Source: a virus
Direction: 5' to 3' (one strand)
Length of the DNA: 64,000 nt
IMG/VR virus record: IMGVR_UViG_3300025929_000014
Span: 1-64,000 of that record
Shown here in pieces: positions 16,557-24,749 of the stretch; position 1 is the stretch's first letter; every line of letters begins with the position of its first letter. The position numbers were made by a program, and so were the translations under genes. The notes below the pieces were generated by a model. That model searched no databases, was not told the origin of the DNA, and worked only from the letters and a program-made list of their open reading frames with translations.

Positions 16557-16580
16557 GGGGTGTTGCAAGGGGAGTATGGT

Positions 16581-16787
16581 CTACGACGCACGGCACGGTT
16601 TGCCGTCTGCGTCGGTCAGATGCACGATGAACTCCCCCTCGCGATATCCGGCACGTATGGCCGCAATGCGCGCCTCACGCGAATACTTGAAGAATCGTCG
16701 CGCCCCACTAAGCCCCCTCAGATAGCGCCCCTCGACGGATTGGACGATGAAGCCCTTAGTTGGCGTGCCCGCAAGTGTATAGAACAT
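16581..16787 (-). CDS. Small hypothetical protein
   Basis: A 68-residue basic protein (KYSREARIAAIRAGYREGEF) of unknown function. AAGGAG is seven bases before the ATG. There is no promoter in the 52 bases upstream, so it is expected to be cotranscribed with 16840-17154. Confidence 0.5.
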   Translation of the reverse strand: MFYTLAGTPTKGFIVQSVEGRYLRGLSGARRFFKYSREARIAAIRAGYREGEFIVHLTDADGKPCRAS

Positions 16788-16839
16788 GGTGTGCTCCTTG
16801 TGGTCCGTACGGCCGGACCTACGCCCCTATCGTGCTCGA

Positions 16840-17154
16840 TTACTCTGGATAGACTAGGCCGGTGATGGTGGTGGCAATAATGACGGTATCTTGATCGTAG
16901 CTACTCACCTCGACGTGCATCGTGCCACCGGTCGGCGCGTCCAGGGAATATTCGGTGATGTAGGACATGATCTCCTTGGCGGATAGGCCGTCAATGCTGA
17001 GGTAGAAGCCGAACCCTTGCAGCGTGATAGCAGGCTCAAGATGTACCGGACCTTGCCCGCGCTGTACCGCGATGCGATGCGCCGCATTGGAGACTTCTAG
17101 CGCGAATGTCATAGCCGCGTGAATCTGTACCTGAGCGCGATTCTCGATTGCCAT
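16840..17154 (-). CDS. Small hypothetical protein
   Basis: A 104-residue protein with alternating helical and beta-rich parts, starting MAIENRAQVQIHAAM. ATG 17154 was chosen because CAAGGAG lies ten bases upstream and the longer frame would run into the promoter. No family is recognised. Confidence 0.55.
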   Translation of the reverse strand: MAIENRAQVQIHAAMTFALEVSNAAHRIAVQRGQGPVHLEPAITLQGFGFYLSIDGLSAKEIMSYITEYSLDAPTGGTMHVEVSSYDQDTVIIATTITGLVYPE

Positions 17155-17207
17155 GGTCTTGACTCCTTGTGCCGTTGTGGAGGCGTCTCGTCCGCCCCTC
17201 ACTTACC

Positions 17208-17241
17208 ACTATGGGGGAGGATGTCTCCCCCATACAACATT
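17208..17241 (-). promoter_or_regulatory. Array promoter for 16840-17154 and 16581-16787
   Basis: Minus strand -35 TTGTAT (17237-17232), 18-base spacer, -10 CATAGT (17213-17208). The spacer itself is an inverted repeat, GGGGGAG-N5-CTCCCCC, that could act as an operator or hairpin. Confidence 0.65.
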
Positions 17242-17251
17242 CGGGCTGAGG

Positions 17252-17488
17252 CTATAGCGCTTGCGCGTCCGCATACACCTTTAGATCGGTGTAATAGCCG
17301 CTCAGATTGCCGCCGTCGGTCATAAGGTTACGAATCATCTTGATCGCCCGCTCTTGCGCTGCTGCCTCATCACGTAGGCCGTGTATGTTGGCGTCCAGCG
17401 TGAAGGTTGGCACTTGCCGCGTACTCGTCCAGCCGTCCGAACGCGTGCAAACTATCTGTGCAGTGATCCGGTACTGTGTGGCGTCCAT
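17252..17488 (-). CDS. Small hypothetical protein
   Basis: A 78-residue protein starting MDATQYRITAQIVCTRSDGW. It looks like a small beta-alpha domain (two strands, then an ERAIKMIRNL helix) of the kind common in this array. GAGGAG precedes the ATG. It has its own promoter at 17545-17574. Confidence 0.55.
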   Translation of the reverse strand: MDATQYRITAQIVCTRSDGWTSTRQVPTFTLDANIHGLRDEAAAQERAIKMIRNLMTDGGNLSGYYTDLKVYADAQAL

Positions 17489-17544
17489 ATCTGGTGTGCT
17501 CCTCGTGTGCTAGTGGCCGGTCACTGTTGCCGTCCGCATTCCCC

Positions 17545-17578
17545 ATACTGGGGGAGCATGACTCCCCCCGTCAACATT
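17545..17578 (-). promoter_or_regulatory. Array promoter for 17252-17488
   Basis: Minus strand GAATGTTGACG core: -35 TTGACG (17574-17569), 18-base spacer, -10 CAGTAT (17550-17545). The spacer holds the inverted repeat GGGGGAG-N5-CTCCCCC. Confidence 0.75.
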
Positions 17579-17582
17579 CAGC

Positions 17583-18158
17583 CTAGCGAATCCACACACC
17601 GTTATCGTATGCTGCTACTTCCGTAGCCGGTCCCCATGTGCCTCGTACTGGCATGCGCCAGACTGTCACCTGTCCGCGTTGTGGCTGTGACTCGCTGGCT
17701 TCCTGTGCGAATGTGCGCGCCTCCTCCTCAGTCGCAAACCACGCGGGCAATCCTGCACTAGTCTCCATCTCGCCTGAACGGTTGTACACCGCATACTCGA
17801 CGTTAGGCGTAGGCTCGTTACCGTCCGCGTACTCGTCCATGCTATCCATGGCGTGTCGGCATTCGCCCGTGCTCAGGTGACAATACGGCTCAATTTCGGC
17901 GCATACATGACGCGGACGGCGAGCCGGTGTATTCGCAAGCTCGATAGCCTTCTCCTGTGCAATGGCGCGCAAGGCGTCCGCCACCTGTAGCATAACCGTG
18001 CCTGCTACCAGAGACGCCATGCCGGTATCAGGATCTCGCTCCTGTACGTTCGCCATGTTGTCAGAGGCGAGCGTAAAACGGTCGTCATAGCAGGATAGCA
18101 GCACTAGCGCCGCTGCTAGGTCGTCCAGACAATCCGTCGCGATCTTGATGAATGCCAT
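17583..18158 (-). CDS. Hypothetical protein
   Basis: A 191-residue acidic protein. The N-terminal half is helical (ALVLLSCYDDRFTLASDNMANV) and matches the feel of phage DUF-type accessory proteins; the C-terminal half has an AWFATEEEARTFAQEASE helix flanked by strands. ATG 18158 has GGAGAA upstream. Its stop is 13 bases before the promoter core at 17574. Confidence 0.5.
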   Translation of the reverse strand: MAFIKIATDCLDDLAAALVLLSCYDDRFTLASDNMANVQERDPDTGMASLVAGTVMLQVADALRAIAQEKAIELANTPARRPRHVCAEIEPYCHLSTGECRHAMDSMDEYADGNEPTPNVEYAVYNRSGEMETSAGLPAWFATEEEARTFAQEASESQPQRGQVTVWRMPVRGTWGPATEVAAYDNGVWIR

Positions 18159-18206
18159 GTCATGTTCTCCGTCTCGCTCGTGGCCGGTCAGCGCCGACCT
18201 GTTCCC

Positions 18207-18239
18207 AGTATGGGCCTTGTGTTGCTCCCCCACAACATT
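18207..18239 (-). promoter_or_regulatory. Array promoter for 17583-18158
   Basis: Minus strand -35 TTGTGG (18235-18230), 17-base spacer, -10 CATACT (18212-18207), with the GTTG-N8-CAAC dyad. A CTCCCCCA/TGGGGGAG inverted repeat (about 18225-18254) spans the -35 and could end the upstream transcript. Confidence 0.65.
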
Positions 18240-18266
18240 CGCGTTATGGGGGAGCCGTCGCATTGT

Positions 18267-18800
18267 CTATGCACTCCTGTGCTTAGGCTGGCACCATTCC
18301 GGCATGGTCAAACCGTACTCTTTAACGATAGCTCGCCGCCTCTGTACGCGTTGCCGTTGCGCTTGCCTATCCTCACGCCGGTCGAATCGCCGGTTATGTG
18401 CGTTGCGTGCGCGCATCTTCTCGTATTCACCGGAGGCGTGCTTGGCTTCATCGTCCGCGTAGGGTTCAGGACGGCAATCCTCACATTCGCACCATTCGCG
18501 CTGCTCAAGATCGTCGCTATCCTTGGTACATATCGCGTTGAAGATGATGCGATGGCAACAGTCGCAATAGGTGATGCGCAGATCTTCGTAGTTGTCGGTA
18601 TTCAGGAGCATATACCGGAGAGAACCACCCGGCTTGATACGCATACCAACGATGCGCGGATGGTCGCCATCCCAATCTTGCGTCCAAGGGTACAAGGAGT
18701 CGAAGCACGCATGACAGACGATGGTGTTTACGTCGTGGTCCGAACGGCTGTAGTCTGTGCGGATGCACTCGAACGCGTCGATTGGGTAGAGGCGTGGCAC
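18267..18800 (-). CDS. Cysteine-rich hypothetical protein with basic tail
   Basis: A 177-residue protein. Cysteine pairs at CHAC, CDCCH and C-x-C-x2-C (CECEDC) suggest a zinc-binding core; the last ~60 residues are very basic (RREDRQAQRQRVQRRRA), so nucleic-acid binding is possible. I chose GTG 18800 because GAAGGAG lies eight bases upstream. Confidence 0.55.
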   Translation of the reverse strand: MPRLYPIDAFECIRTDYSRSDHDVNTIVCHACFDSLYPWTQDWDGDHPRIVGMRIKPGGSLRYMLLNTDNYEDLRITYCDCCHRIIFNAICTKDSDDLEQREWCECEDCRPEPYADDEAKHASGEYEKMRARNAHNRRFDRREDRQAQRQRVQRRRAIVKEYGLTMPEWCQPKHRSA

Positions 18801-18855
18801 GGTCGTTCTCCTTCTCGCTTGGGGGAGAAGCTCGCTTGCCCTCCCCACACTTCTA

Positions 18856-18888
18856 ACTATGGGCCATCGGTTTACCGGATGCAACATT
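18856..18888 (-). promoter_or_regulatory. Array promoter for 18267-18800
   Basis: Minus strand GAATGTTGCAT core: -35 TTGCAT (18884-18879), 17-base spacer, -10 CATAGT (18861-18856). Confidence 0.65.
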
Positions 18889-18890
18889 CG

Positions 18891-19082
18891 CTACAGACGT
18901 ATGGTGTACTCAATAGTGGGCGTGCCCGCGCCGGAAAGGTCGAACCCGCGTACTTCCGCCTCGTCGTATCCGCCAGTGTCTATGGCAGATCGCGCTGCGC
19001 GCTTTGCATCCGCCAGTGTCGCGTAGGGTGAAAGGTCTTCTACCAGATTACCATCTACAAAGAGCCATACTTCATATTCCAT
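18891..19082 (-). CDS. Small hypothetical protein
   Basis: A 63-residue acidic protein MEYEVWLFVDGNLVED with a beta-alpha-beta look (strand, LADAKRAARSAI helix, strand). ATG 19082 follows GAGGGGAGATCGACCG, the same leader as the next gene upstream. Its function is unknown. Confidence 0.5.
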   Translation of the reverse strand: MEYEVWLFVDGNLVEDLSPYATLADAKRAARSAIDTGGYDEAEVRGFDLSGAGTPTIEYTIRL

Positions 19083-19096
19083 CGGTCGATCTCCCC

Positions 19097-19321
19097 TCAG
19101 ATAGAGCCTTGACATCGCGTGCATGTCGCGCCGTCCAGCGTAACCGGCATGTAATGCCAGTGATTGATCTCTCCTCGCTCCCAGTTACGTGGGTGCATCA
19201 CCGCGTCTCGACATGGCTTGCAATGCACTTGCCCGCTACCATCAGGTATCTGGATATACTCCATATTGCCGTCGGGATGTGTGACCAGATCCAGGTTTGC
19301 CGTCATGTATGCTGCTGCCAT
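19097..19321 (-). CDS. Small hypothetical protein with CxxC pairs
   Basis: A 74-residue protein with CKPC and CTRC pairs separated by about 30 residues, a likely zinc ribbon. The ribosome site and leader (GGAGAGATCGACCG) are nearly identical to those of the following gene. Confidence 0.5.
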   Translation of the reverse strand: MAAAYMTANLDLVTHPDGNMEYIQIPDGSGQVHCKPCRDAVMHPRNWERGEINHWHYMPVTLDGATCTRCQGSI

Positions 19322-19345
19322 CGGTCGATCTCTCCTCGTGTGGCC

Positions 19346-19372
19346 GGGAGCTTCATCCTTGCGGAAGCTCCC
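19346..19372 (-). terminator. Hairpin after 19388-20116
   Basis: GGGAGCTTcatccttgcgGAAGCTCCC forms an 8-9 bp stem just after the stop of the 242-residue gene. There is no clear T run, so termination is not certain. Confidence 0.4.
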
Positions 19373-19387
19373 ACATCGCGACGTGTG

Positions 19388-20116
19388 CTATGCCTCTGGA
19401 TGGCGCGAATCGTAGATAACCTCGTTGTTGTAGCTATCGCCAGATGGGCACATGTAGCGAACCTGTACAACCACGTCCGCGTACTCAGGATCTAGCGCAA
19501 GCTCTTTTGCATGCGAGATGGCGTCGTCTTGCTCGCCGTCCTGATACTCTCGTACCCGCATGGCCGGTCCACATCCGTACTGAAACCTATCGTAGCGGTC
19601 CCATTTTTGGGGGTTTTTGTTGGCGAATCTCTCCGGTACTGCGACTACCATCAGGCAATCTTGACCGAGCCGGATTAGCGCTTTGCAATCGTCGCAGTAG
19701 ATGGCGTGCTCGTAATCCTGGATGTGCGAATAGCACACATGCAGATCATCTGGGCCAAGCTCGCCAGCCATCAGCGCCTTACGTGCGCAATCTAGGCACA
19801 TCTCCTCACCATTGCTGTTCAGATCCGCCACCCAATCGCCGCTGATCTCAAGGTCGTCGTAGCCAGAGAAGCCGACATTGCGCGAAGACCAGCCGTAGGT
19901 CTGATTGTCCAGTAGTGCGGTGAGATTACTCACAATCTGCGCGTAGGTGGTGTACTTGCCTTGCGCGTCGATGTAGCGATGCCATTCGGGCGTCTGCGTG
20001 CCCGTCCATTCGACCTTGCGCGCTTCCATCAGCTTGGCGTAGCGGCCTGCCTGTAGGGCGGCCATGTGGCGCGTGTGGATGGCTTGCTGGCGGTCAGTCT
20101 TCTCGATGGCGGCCAT
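19388..20116 (-). CDS. Hypothetical protein with CxxC motifs
   Basis: A 242-residue protein. The middle has two CxxC pairs (CLDC, CDDC) with nearby histidines, probably one zinc site. The rest is unrecognised. ATG 20116 has GAAGGAG eight bases upstream; a longer frame would pass through the promoter at 20174-20203. Confidence 0.5.
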   Translation of the reverse strand: MAAIEKTDRQQAIHTRHMAALQAGRYAKLMEARKVEWTGTQTPEWHRYIDAQGKYTTYAQIVSNLTALLDNQTYGWSSRNVGFSGYDDLEISGDWVADLNSNGEEMCLDCARKALMAGELGPDDLHVCYSHIQDYEHAIYCDDCKALIRLGQDCLMVVAVPERFANKNPQKWDRYDRFQYGCGPAMRVREYQDGEQDDAISHAKELALDPEYADVVVQVRYMCPSGDSYNNEVIYDSRHPEA

Positions 20117-20173
20117 GGTGTGTGCTCCTTCTTGCGTCTCGCGCTCCGTCGTTCGGTGCGCCTCACATTCCCC

Positions 20174-20207
20174 ATACTGGGGGTGTAAGGCGCATGCCGT
20201 CAACATT
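20174..20207 (-). promoter_or_regulatory. Array promoter for 19388-20116
   Basis: Minus strand GAATGTTGACG core: -35 TTGACG (20203-20198), 18-base spacer, -10 CAGTAT (20179-20174), followed by GGGGAATGTGAGG, a downstream block shared by several cassettes. Confidence 0.75.
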
Positions 20208-20210
20208 CGA

Positions 20211-20483
20211 TTATGCCTTGCGTGCTATCTGTTCGGGATAGAGGCTTGCGCGCCATGTCGTGTAGGGATGCTCGACACTGCCGTATGTCGCGCCGTCGAA
20301 CTCCACCAATACAAAGCAATGTCGATTGCCCCTCACTGGCGGTACGTCCGGGTTTATGACGCGTGCCGTCTGGCCCTTGCGGAGCCATTGCGTGGGATTG
20401 CCAGCATAACCGGAGTAATAGGCTTCCACATCGGCACCAACGATCACCACGTCGCCGGGTTGTAGCTGTGTCCGTCGCACCAT
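20211..20483 (-). CDS. Small beta-rich hypothetical protein
   Basis: A 90-residue protein starting MVRRTQLQPGDVVIVGADVE. The many Val/Gly turns (VVIVG, KGQTARVINPD) suggest an SH3-like barrel. ATG 20483 has AAGGAG upstream. The function is not known. Confidence 0.5.
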   Translation of the reverse strand: MVRRTQLQPGDVVIVGADVEAYYSGYAGNPTQWLRKGQTARVINPDVPPVRGNRHCFVLVEFDGATYGSVEHPYTTWRASLYPEQIARKA

Positions 20484-20504
20484 GGCCGTTCTCCTTCTAC
20501 CAGA

Positions 20505-20537
20505 GGGAGCCATCCAATGTGGCTCCCTGTCAACATT
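20505..20537 (-). promoter_or_regulatory. Degenerate array cassette with hairpin, before 20211-20483
   Basis: The GAATGTTGACA core (20537-20528) is present but no -10 hexamer stands 17-18 bases away. Instead GGGAGCCA-N7-TGGCTCCC (20506-20527) forms a hairpin. It may be a terminator plus operator-only site. Confidence 0.4.
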
Positions 20538-20541
20538 CGAT

Positions 20542-21186
20542 CTACTTCTTCGCGCACTCTGGCCCCATGCCCCTGTTCAAGCTCGCCGGTACAGTCAGCG
20601 TGCGTCCACATCGGCAGCACTGCCCAGACTCCATGGCGTATGCCTCGCCGTACTTGGCTAGCTCCTCGCTTGTCGCGCCGAACAGGATAGCGACTGCCGC
20701 CTTTTGCCGCTCGTAGCCGTTCGCATAGTTGCGCCAGTAGCGTAGCGTGCCATTAGGCTGGATATCGCCCATGCCGGTGTAGTCCTGCTCATTGTTTGAT
20801 CCTGAGAGATAGCTCAAGACCATGTGGCCGGATGCCTTGCCGTTCCACTGGCGGACCCGCAATGTGACATGGCTTCCATCGGGAAAGGCGACGGTGTAGT
20901 AGCCTTGCGCTACTGTGCGGGTTGTCTCGATGGCTGGCGTCGATGGCGCATCCGCGTAATCGGCCAGTGTAACCGGCGCTATGGGGGTAGCCGCCTTGAC
21001 GATGGCAAGTGACCATCGGCGGAGTACCTCAGCCGCCTTGTCAGCGGCGAGCCGTTCGCCGTCCATCAGGCTGCACGCGAAGCCGTAGGCTTCAGGCCAT
21101 GAGTACATATCCTCTGCGGACCATTCGCCGCCGATAGCTTTCGCTATCTTGGCCGCTCGTTCTGGGCTGGCAATCACAGATGCCAT
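20542..21186 (-). CDS. Hypothetical protein with C-terminal DUF6011-like zinc motif
   Basis: A 214-residue protein. The N-terminal part is helical. The end, GQCCRCGRTLTVPASLNRG followed by GPECAKK, matches the short Cys4 knuckle ('G.CC.CGR.Lt.p.S...GiGP.C') found at the C termini of many phage proteins (DUF6011-like). Function is unknown. ATG 21186 has GGAAGGA upstream. Confidence 0.6.
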   Translation of the reverse strand: MASVIASPERAAKIAKAIGGEWSAEDMYSWPEAYGFACSLMDGERLAADKAAEVLRRWSLAIVKAATPIAPVTLADYADAPSTPAIETTRTVAQGYYTVAFPDGSHVTLRVRQWNGKASGHMVLSYLSGSNNEQDYTGMGDIQPNGTLRYWRNYANGYERQKAAVAILFGATSEELAKYGEAYAMESGQCCRCGRTLTVPASLNRGMGPECAKK

Positions 21187-21236
21187 GTTCGCGTTCCTTC
21201 CGACTAAGTGCGGCATCCGTTCGTGCCGCACTTCCT

Positions 21237-21269
21237 ACTATGGGCTATCGGTTTACTGGGTGCAACATT
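21237..21269 (-). promoter_or_regulatory. Array promoter for 20542-21186
   Basis: Minus strand -35 TTGCAC (21265-21260), 17-base spacer, -10 CATAGT (21242-21237). Its spacer closely resembles that of the cassette at 18856, suggesting recent duplication. Confidence 0.65.
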
Positions 21270-21781
21270 CAGACGATATGTCGGCGGACCTTGCACATTC
21301 TGGCGCTGTTGTCCAGGCTGATGCGGGAGTCTACGATAAACCGCATACGCTTGGGCTTCTCAGCCGTGCCACGCGTGATGATTAGGTACAGCATGTCATG
21401 ATGCAGTGACGCATCGTTAAGAAGCTGGTTGTTGTTCCCGGCCATGTACTCGACCGTTAGCTTGTCGCCCACCTTGAGCAAATCAATCAGCGCGCCGAGC
21501 GTTCCCAGATCGTCGTACTTGTAGCGGGTGACGGAATCCACAGCAGCGTACACCTCGTAGCATCCATAGTCGTCGCCTAGATCCCCCTGATAGCAACGCG
21601 TAGCGGTTACTACGTTAATGCGATGGCGTTGCTCCCATGGGTTCTTGTCGTCCGCCTCCTTGTAGGCTTCGACATAAGATTCGTTCTTGTCCCGGTCATA
21701 CCGGAAGATCGCTCTATCGCATGTCTTGAGCCGTGCGATGTCTTGGGCGGTGATGGCGTAGGGCTCCTGGTAGGCGTCCAT
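21269..21781 (-). CDS. Hypothetical protein
   Basis: A 170-residue protein, acidic in the middle, ending with a basic MCKVRRHIV. The stretch KVGDKLTVEYMAGNNNQLL and the strands around it suggest a beta-barrel. Nothing is recognised. It has its own promoter at 21835-21863. Confidence 0.5.
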   Translation of the reverse strand: MDAYQEPYAITAQDIARLKTCDRAIFRYDRDKNESYVEAYKEADDKNPWEQRHRINVVTATRCYQGDLGDDYGCYEVYAAVDSVTRYKYDDLGTLGALIDLLKVGDKLTVEYMAGNNNQLLNDASLHHDMLYLIITRGTAEKPKRMRFIVDSRISLDNSARMCKVRRHIV

Positions 21782-21801
21782 TGTGCTGTACTCCTGTTTG
21801 A

Positions 21802-22014
21802 CTAGCGGCGCGTCGTTCGCGCCTCACATTCCCCATACTGAGGCTTCCGTTGCATCCCGTCAACATTGGGCGCAAGATCCGTCATCATCCAGACGGAGAC
21901 AAACGGCTCCGGGCTGTTGTCCAGGCCGTAATCGTGCGGCCAGTCTCGACCAGTGATGAAGGATAGTGCATGTTGGCGACTAGCGCCCTCGTGGCGTGTG
22001 GCGAGCTTTGCCAT
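21802..22014 (-). CDS. Small hypothetical protein whose 3' end is the next promoter
   Basis: A 70-residue frame. Its last ~20 codons (APNVDGMQRKPQYGE) are written by the array promoter at 21835-21863, so coding and promoter sequence coincide. The first 45 residues are ordinary. It could be a gene extended by insertion of a promoter cassette before its original stop. Confidence 0.45.
   Translation of the reverse strand: MAKLATRHEGASRQHALSFITGRDWPHDYGLDNSPEPFVSVWMMTDLAPNVDGMQRKPQYGECEARTTRR
21835..21867 (-). promoter_or_regulatory. Array promoter for 21269-21781
   Basis: Minus strand -35 TTGACG (21863-21858), 17-base spacer, -10 CAGTAT (21840-21835), GTTG-N8-CAAC dyad present. It lies inside the 3' end of 21802-22014. 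Confidence 0.7.
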
Positions 22015-22019
22015 TTTCT

Positions 22020-22283
22020 TTACTCCTCGTCTTCCTCTTCAACATAGGGTGTAGGCTCTGGCAGCGTTTCGATGTCTACCGGCTCCTTAGTGCAGAGCCA
22101 GACCTTATACTGAAAGCCGTTCTCTCTTGACATGCCGCGCTCTCTTGCGTTGTAGGCAAAGAACTCTGCTACAGAGTGCAGATCGGCTCCCGATCCTTCG
22201 CTGCTGTAAGCTCGTGCGTATCCGCTGACGTTCATATGCTCCGGCCAGAAGATCATCGCCTGATACCATTCTGTCTTTGCCAT
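22020..22283 (-). CDS. Small hypothetical protein
   Basis: An 87-residue protein starting MAKTEWYQAMIFWPEHMNVSG and ending in an acidic run (YVEEEDEE). No motif is recognised. It lies between genes with spacers of only 4-5 bases. Confidence 0.5.
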   Translation of the reverse strand: MAKTEWYQAMIFWPEHMNVSGYARAYSSEGSGADLHSVAEFFAYNARERGMSRENGFQYKVWLCTKEPVDIETLPEPTPYVEEEDEE

Positions 22284-22287
22284 TGTC

Positions 22288-22560
22288 CTACTCTCCTACA
22301 GGCTTGACGGCGAAAGAGCCTATCCGGTTGCCGTTGACATCGCGCAAAGACTCCGTATGAAACAATGGCCGCTCGATGTAGCTTGTATGCTGCAAGCCTC
22401 CAGGCTTCGGCGTACATGCCACCCTATGGGGCAGGAGAGAGCCAGCGTAGTCCGCCTCCAGCCGTCTGGCTACCTCGCGCAGTGTGCGCGCCACGTCTCG
22501 ACCCGTCCGCATCATGTCATTGCCAAGCTCGATTGTCAGTGTAAACTCTACGTCTTCCAT
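22288..22560 (-). CDS. Small hypothetical protein
   Basis: A 90-residue protein, MEDVEFTLTIELGNDMM, with a Gly/Arg-rich helix TGRDVARTLREVARRLEA typical of small phage ORFans ('m....dva..L...a.+le'). The function is unknown. Confidence 0.5.
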   Translation of the reverse strand: MEDVEFTLTIELGNDMMRTGRDVARTLREVARRLEADYAGSLLPHRVACTPKPGGLQHTSYIERPLFHTESLRDVNGNRIGSFAVKPVGE

Positions 22561-22582
22561 CGTCCTATCCCTTCAGGTGAGG

Positions 22583-22608
22583 GAGCCAGTGTTAGGTCTG
22601 GCTCCCAT
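22583..22608 (-). terminator. Hairpin after 22622-23035
   Basis: GGGAGCCA-N10-TGGCTCCC forms an 8-bp stem just after the stop of the acidic protein gene. The same stem sequence recurs at 20506-20527. There is no T run. Confidence 0.4.
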
Positions 22609-22621
22609 TCTTGCAGCGCGA

Positions 22622-23035
<414 letters not shown>

Positions 23036-23090
23036 GGTCCTCATCCTCTCGTATAGTGGGCGGTGACTCGTTCGCCTCGCCCTGACACTC

Positions 23091-23486
23091 TCAACTATTG
23101 GCCTTGCGTTGTCGGGATGCAACTTTCAGCAAAGACTCGTAATTGTGCAGAGCATTCTGGAGGTGCCGCGTAAAAGCGCGCTGTTGCTGCTCCAGCCCCT
23201 CGATCTGTACCATCGCGGCGTCACGCAGCCGTTTCAGACCATCGCACACCATCTGGTATGCTTCGGCGTCGTATTCAGCCAGGTAATACATGTTCTGGGT
23301 GAAACGCTCGTATGTCTGATCCAGGTGGTAGTACGCACCCCTGATGCCCTCAGCGTTGATTTGCGACCGGAGTACGGCAGTGTACAGGGGGTGATCTACA
23401 ACTTTCGGTCCAGACTCGTGCCAGTTCTTGTATTGCTGGCGCGAGGCGCGTTGACGTTGCCGCTCGCGCCGTCGATGTTCACGCAT
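23091..23486 (-). CDS. Hypothetical basic coiled-coil protein
   Basis: A 131-residue protein: a very basic N terminus (REHRRRERQRQRASRQQY) followed by a long helical region with GLEQQQRAFTRHLQNAL. The frame ends inside the promoter at 23094-23122 (its stop is part of the -10 region). Nucleic-acid binding is possible but unproven. Confidence 0.5.
   Translation of the reverse strand: MREHRRRERQRQRASRQQYKNWHESGPKVVDHPLYTAVLRSQINAEGIRGAYYHLDQTYERFTQNMYYLAEYDAEAYQMVCDGLKRLRDAAMVQIEGLEQQQRAFTRHLQNALHNYESLLKVASRQRKANS
23094..23126 (-). promoter_or_regulatory. Array promoter for 22622-23035
   Basis: Minus strand GAAAGTTGCAT core: -35 TTGCAT (23122-23117), 17-base spacer, -10 AATAGT (23099-23094), with GTTG-N8-CAAC. 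It overlaps the 3' end of 23091-23486. Confidence 0.7.
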
Positions 23487-23503
23487 GGCTTCCTGTCCTC
23501 TCG

Positions 23504-24139
23504 TTAGGCCGTCGCACACAGGGCGTGCAGTGCTTTATTTGCACTGTCGATGGCTTCCGGGATTAGCTCCGCGATTATCTCGCGGATGTAAGGATCGTCT
23601 GCACCTTCGGCCTCGATGTTGTGTAGGCTGTCATAGCCAAGCTCGATCCCGGCGCGACTGGCTGTGACTGTCACGTAGTAGTAACTGGCTTCGCGATCTC
23701 CGGCGCAGTATTCCATATCGCGCCGTCTGGCGCGTTGCTCCTGTAGCCATGCCTGGTGGCGCGCATAACCCCGTTCGGAGGCGTACTTGGCTATGCCCTC
23801 GCAATTCGGGCTGTAGTGATAAGGCGCATGGCTTTCCCAACTGCGCCAGCTACTATAACCTCCTTCTGCATGATGCTTAGGATTTACCAGACTTCCAGGC
23901 TGCCATGTGTCGGAGAAATCACCACAACACTCGTCAGGCTCCGGGTACTCCTCGTAGTCAACTTTCACCTTGATCTGAAAGCCGTCGCGCTCCATGCGCC
24001 CATGATCGTCCAGGTCTTCGAGCAGCGCATCAATTCGCGCTCGATGCCGGATACCATCTAGAGCATGCTTGGCTGTGGGAATGTGATCGCCGTCCGGGCG
24101 ACGTGCGCGCTTGTAGGCCGCGTAGCTAATTGCCGTCAT
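23504..24139 (-). CDS. Hypothetical protein
   Basis: A 211-residue protein, rich in Tyr, His and acidic residues, with a CCGDF pair early and an all-helical C terminus (IREIIAELIPEAIDSANKAL). Starts at ATG 24139, overlapping the upstream gene by 14 bases. The function is unknown. Confidence 0.5.
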   Translation of the reverse strand: MTAISYAAYKRARRPDGDHIPTAKHALDGIRHRARIDALLEDLDDHGRMERDGFQIKVKVDYEEYPEPDECCGDFSDTWQPGSLVNPKHHAEGGYSSWRSWESHAPYHYSPNCEGIAKYASERGYARHQAWLQEQRARRRDMEYCAGDREASYYYVTVTASRAGIELGYDSLHNIEAEGADDPYIREIIAELIPEAIDSANKALHALCATA

Positions 24140-24383
24140 TTTCGTTCTCCGTTAGCCGCAAGTAGATGCTCGCCATCTCAGAGAGAGGCATAGGCCGGAT
24201 AGTCTCCTCTTGAAAGGTGATCTCGTAGCCAAACTCCACCGGATGCGTCTCAAGGCTCAGAAGCCACCACTCGACCAGCTTCTTCTCCGCGTCTGGGTCG
24301 CCCCACGATACAATGCGGGTGGAATGGACTAGCTCGCCGTACTTGTTGTGGATGTAACCTACAAAGTGCGTCTCTGGGCTCAT
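24126..24383 (-). CDS. Small hypothetical protein
   Basis: An 85-residue protein starting MSPETHFVGYIHNKYGELVHS. It has a beta-hairpin-like start then a helix, and overlaps the next gene by 14 bases. Driven by the promoter at 24437-24466. Confidence 0.5.
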   Translation of the reverse strand: MSPETHFVGYIHNKYGELVHSTRIVSWGDPDAEKKLVEWWLLSLETHPVEFGYEITFQEETIRPMPLSEMASIYLRLTENENDGN

Positions 24384-24436
24384 AACGCGCTTCCCTCTTT
24401 ACTCAGGGGCGACTCGTTGCCGCCCCGACATCACTT

Positions 24437-24470
24437 ACTCTGAGCCTTACTGTTGTTCCCCGTCAACATT
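24437..24470 (-). promoter_or_regulatory. Array promoter for 24126-24383 and 23504-24139
   Basis: Minus strand GAATGTTGACG core: -35 TTGACG (24466-24461), 18-base spacer, -10 CAGAGT (24442-24437), GTTG-N8-CAAC dyad. The stop of 24447-24749 lies within the spacer. Confidence 0.7.
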
Positions 24471-24749
24471 CCAGGCATAGTCCTTGATTTCGGCCATGGT
24501 TTGTAGGACAGCGATCAGTTGATATGGTTGCGTGTACGGCAGCTTCAGCAAAGCACAGGCGGTGTTTGCCAGATGCGCGTGCATGCCGTCAAGAATACCG
24601 TCGTCCTCCTGCCCGCTCTCGCGAAACCTATCTGCATAATCCAGAGCGGCCTTGAGATCTTCACGCACCTGGCGAGCACCCGCACCGTCACAGCCCCAAG
24701 CACCCCGCAACAGGACGAAAATACGCCCTCCTAGCACTAGCTTGCTCAT
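24447..24749 (-). CDS. Small hypothetical protein
   Basis: A 100-residue protein with a helical core (VREDLKAALDYADRFRES). Its last codons (WNVDGEQQ) are written by the promoter core, so the stop is inside the promoter. Function unknown. It overlaps the upstream gene by four bases. Confidence 0.5.
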   Translation of the reverse strand: MSKLVLGGRIFVLLRGAWGCDGAGARQVREDLKAALDYADRFRESGQEDDGILDGMHAHLANTACALLKLPYTQPYQLIAVLQTMAEIKDYAWNVDGEQQ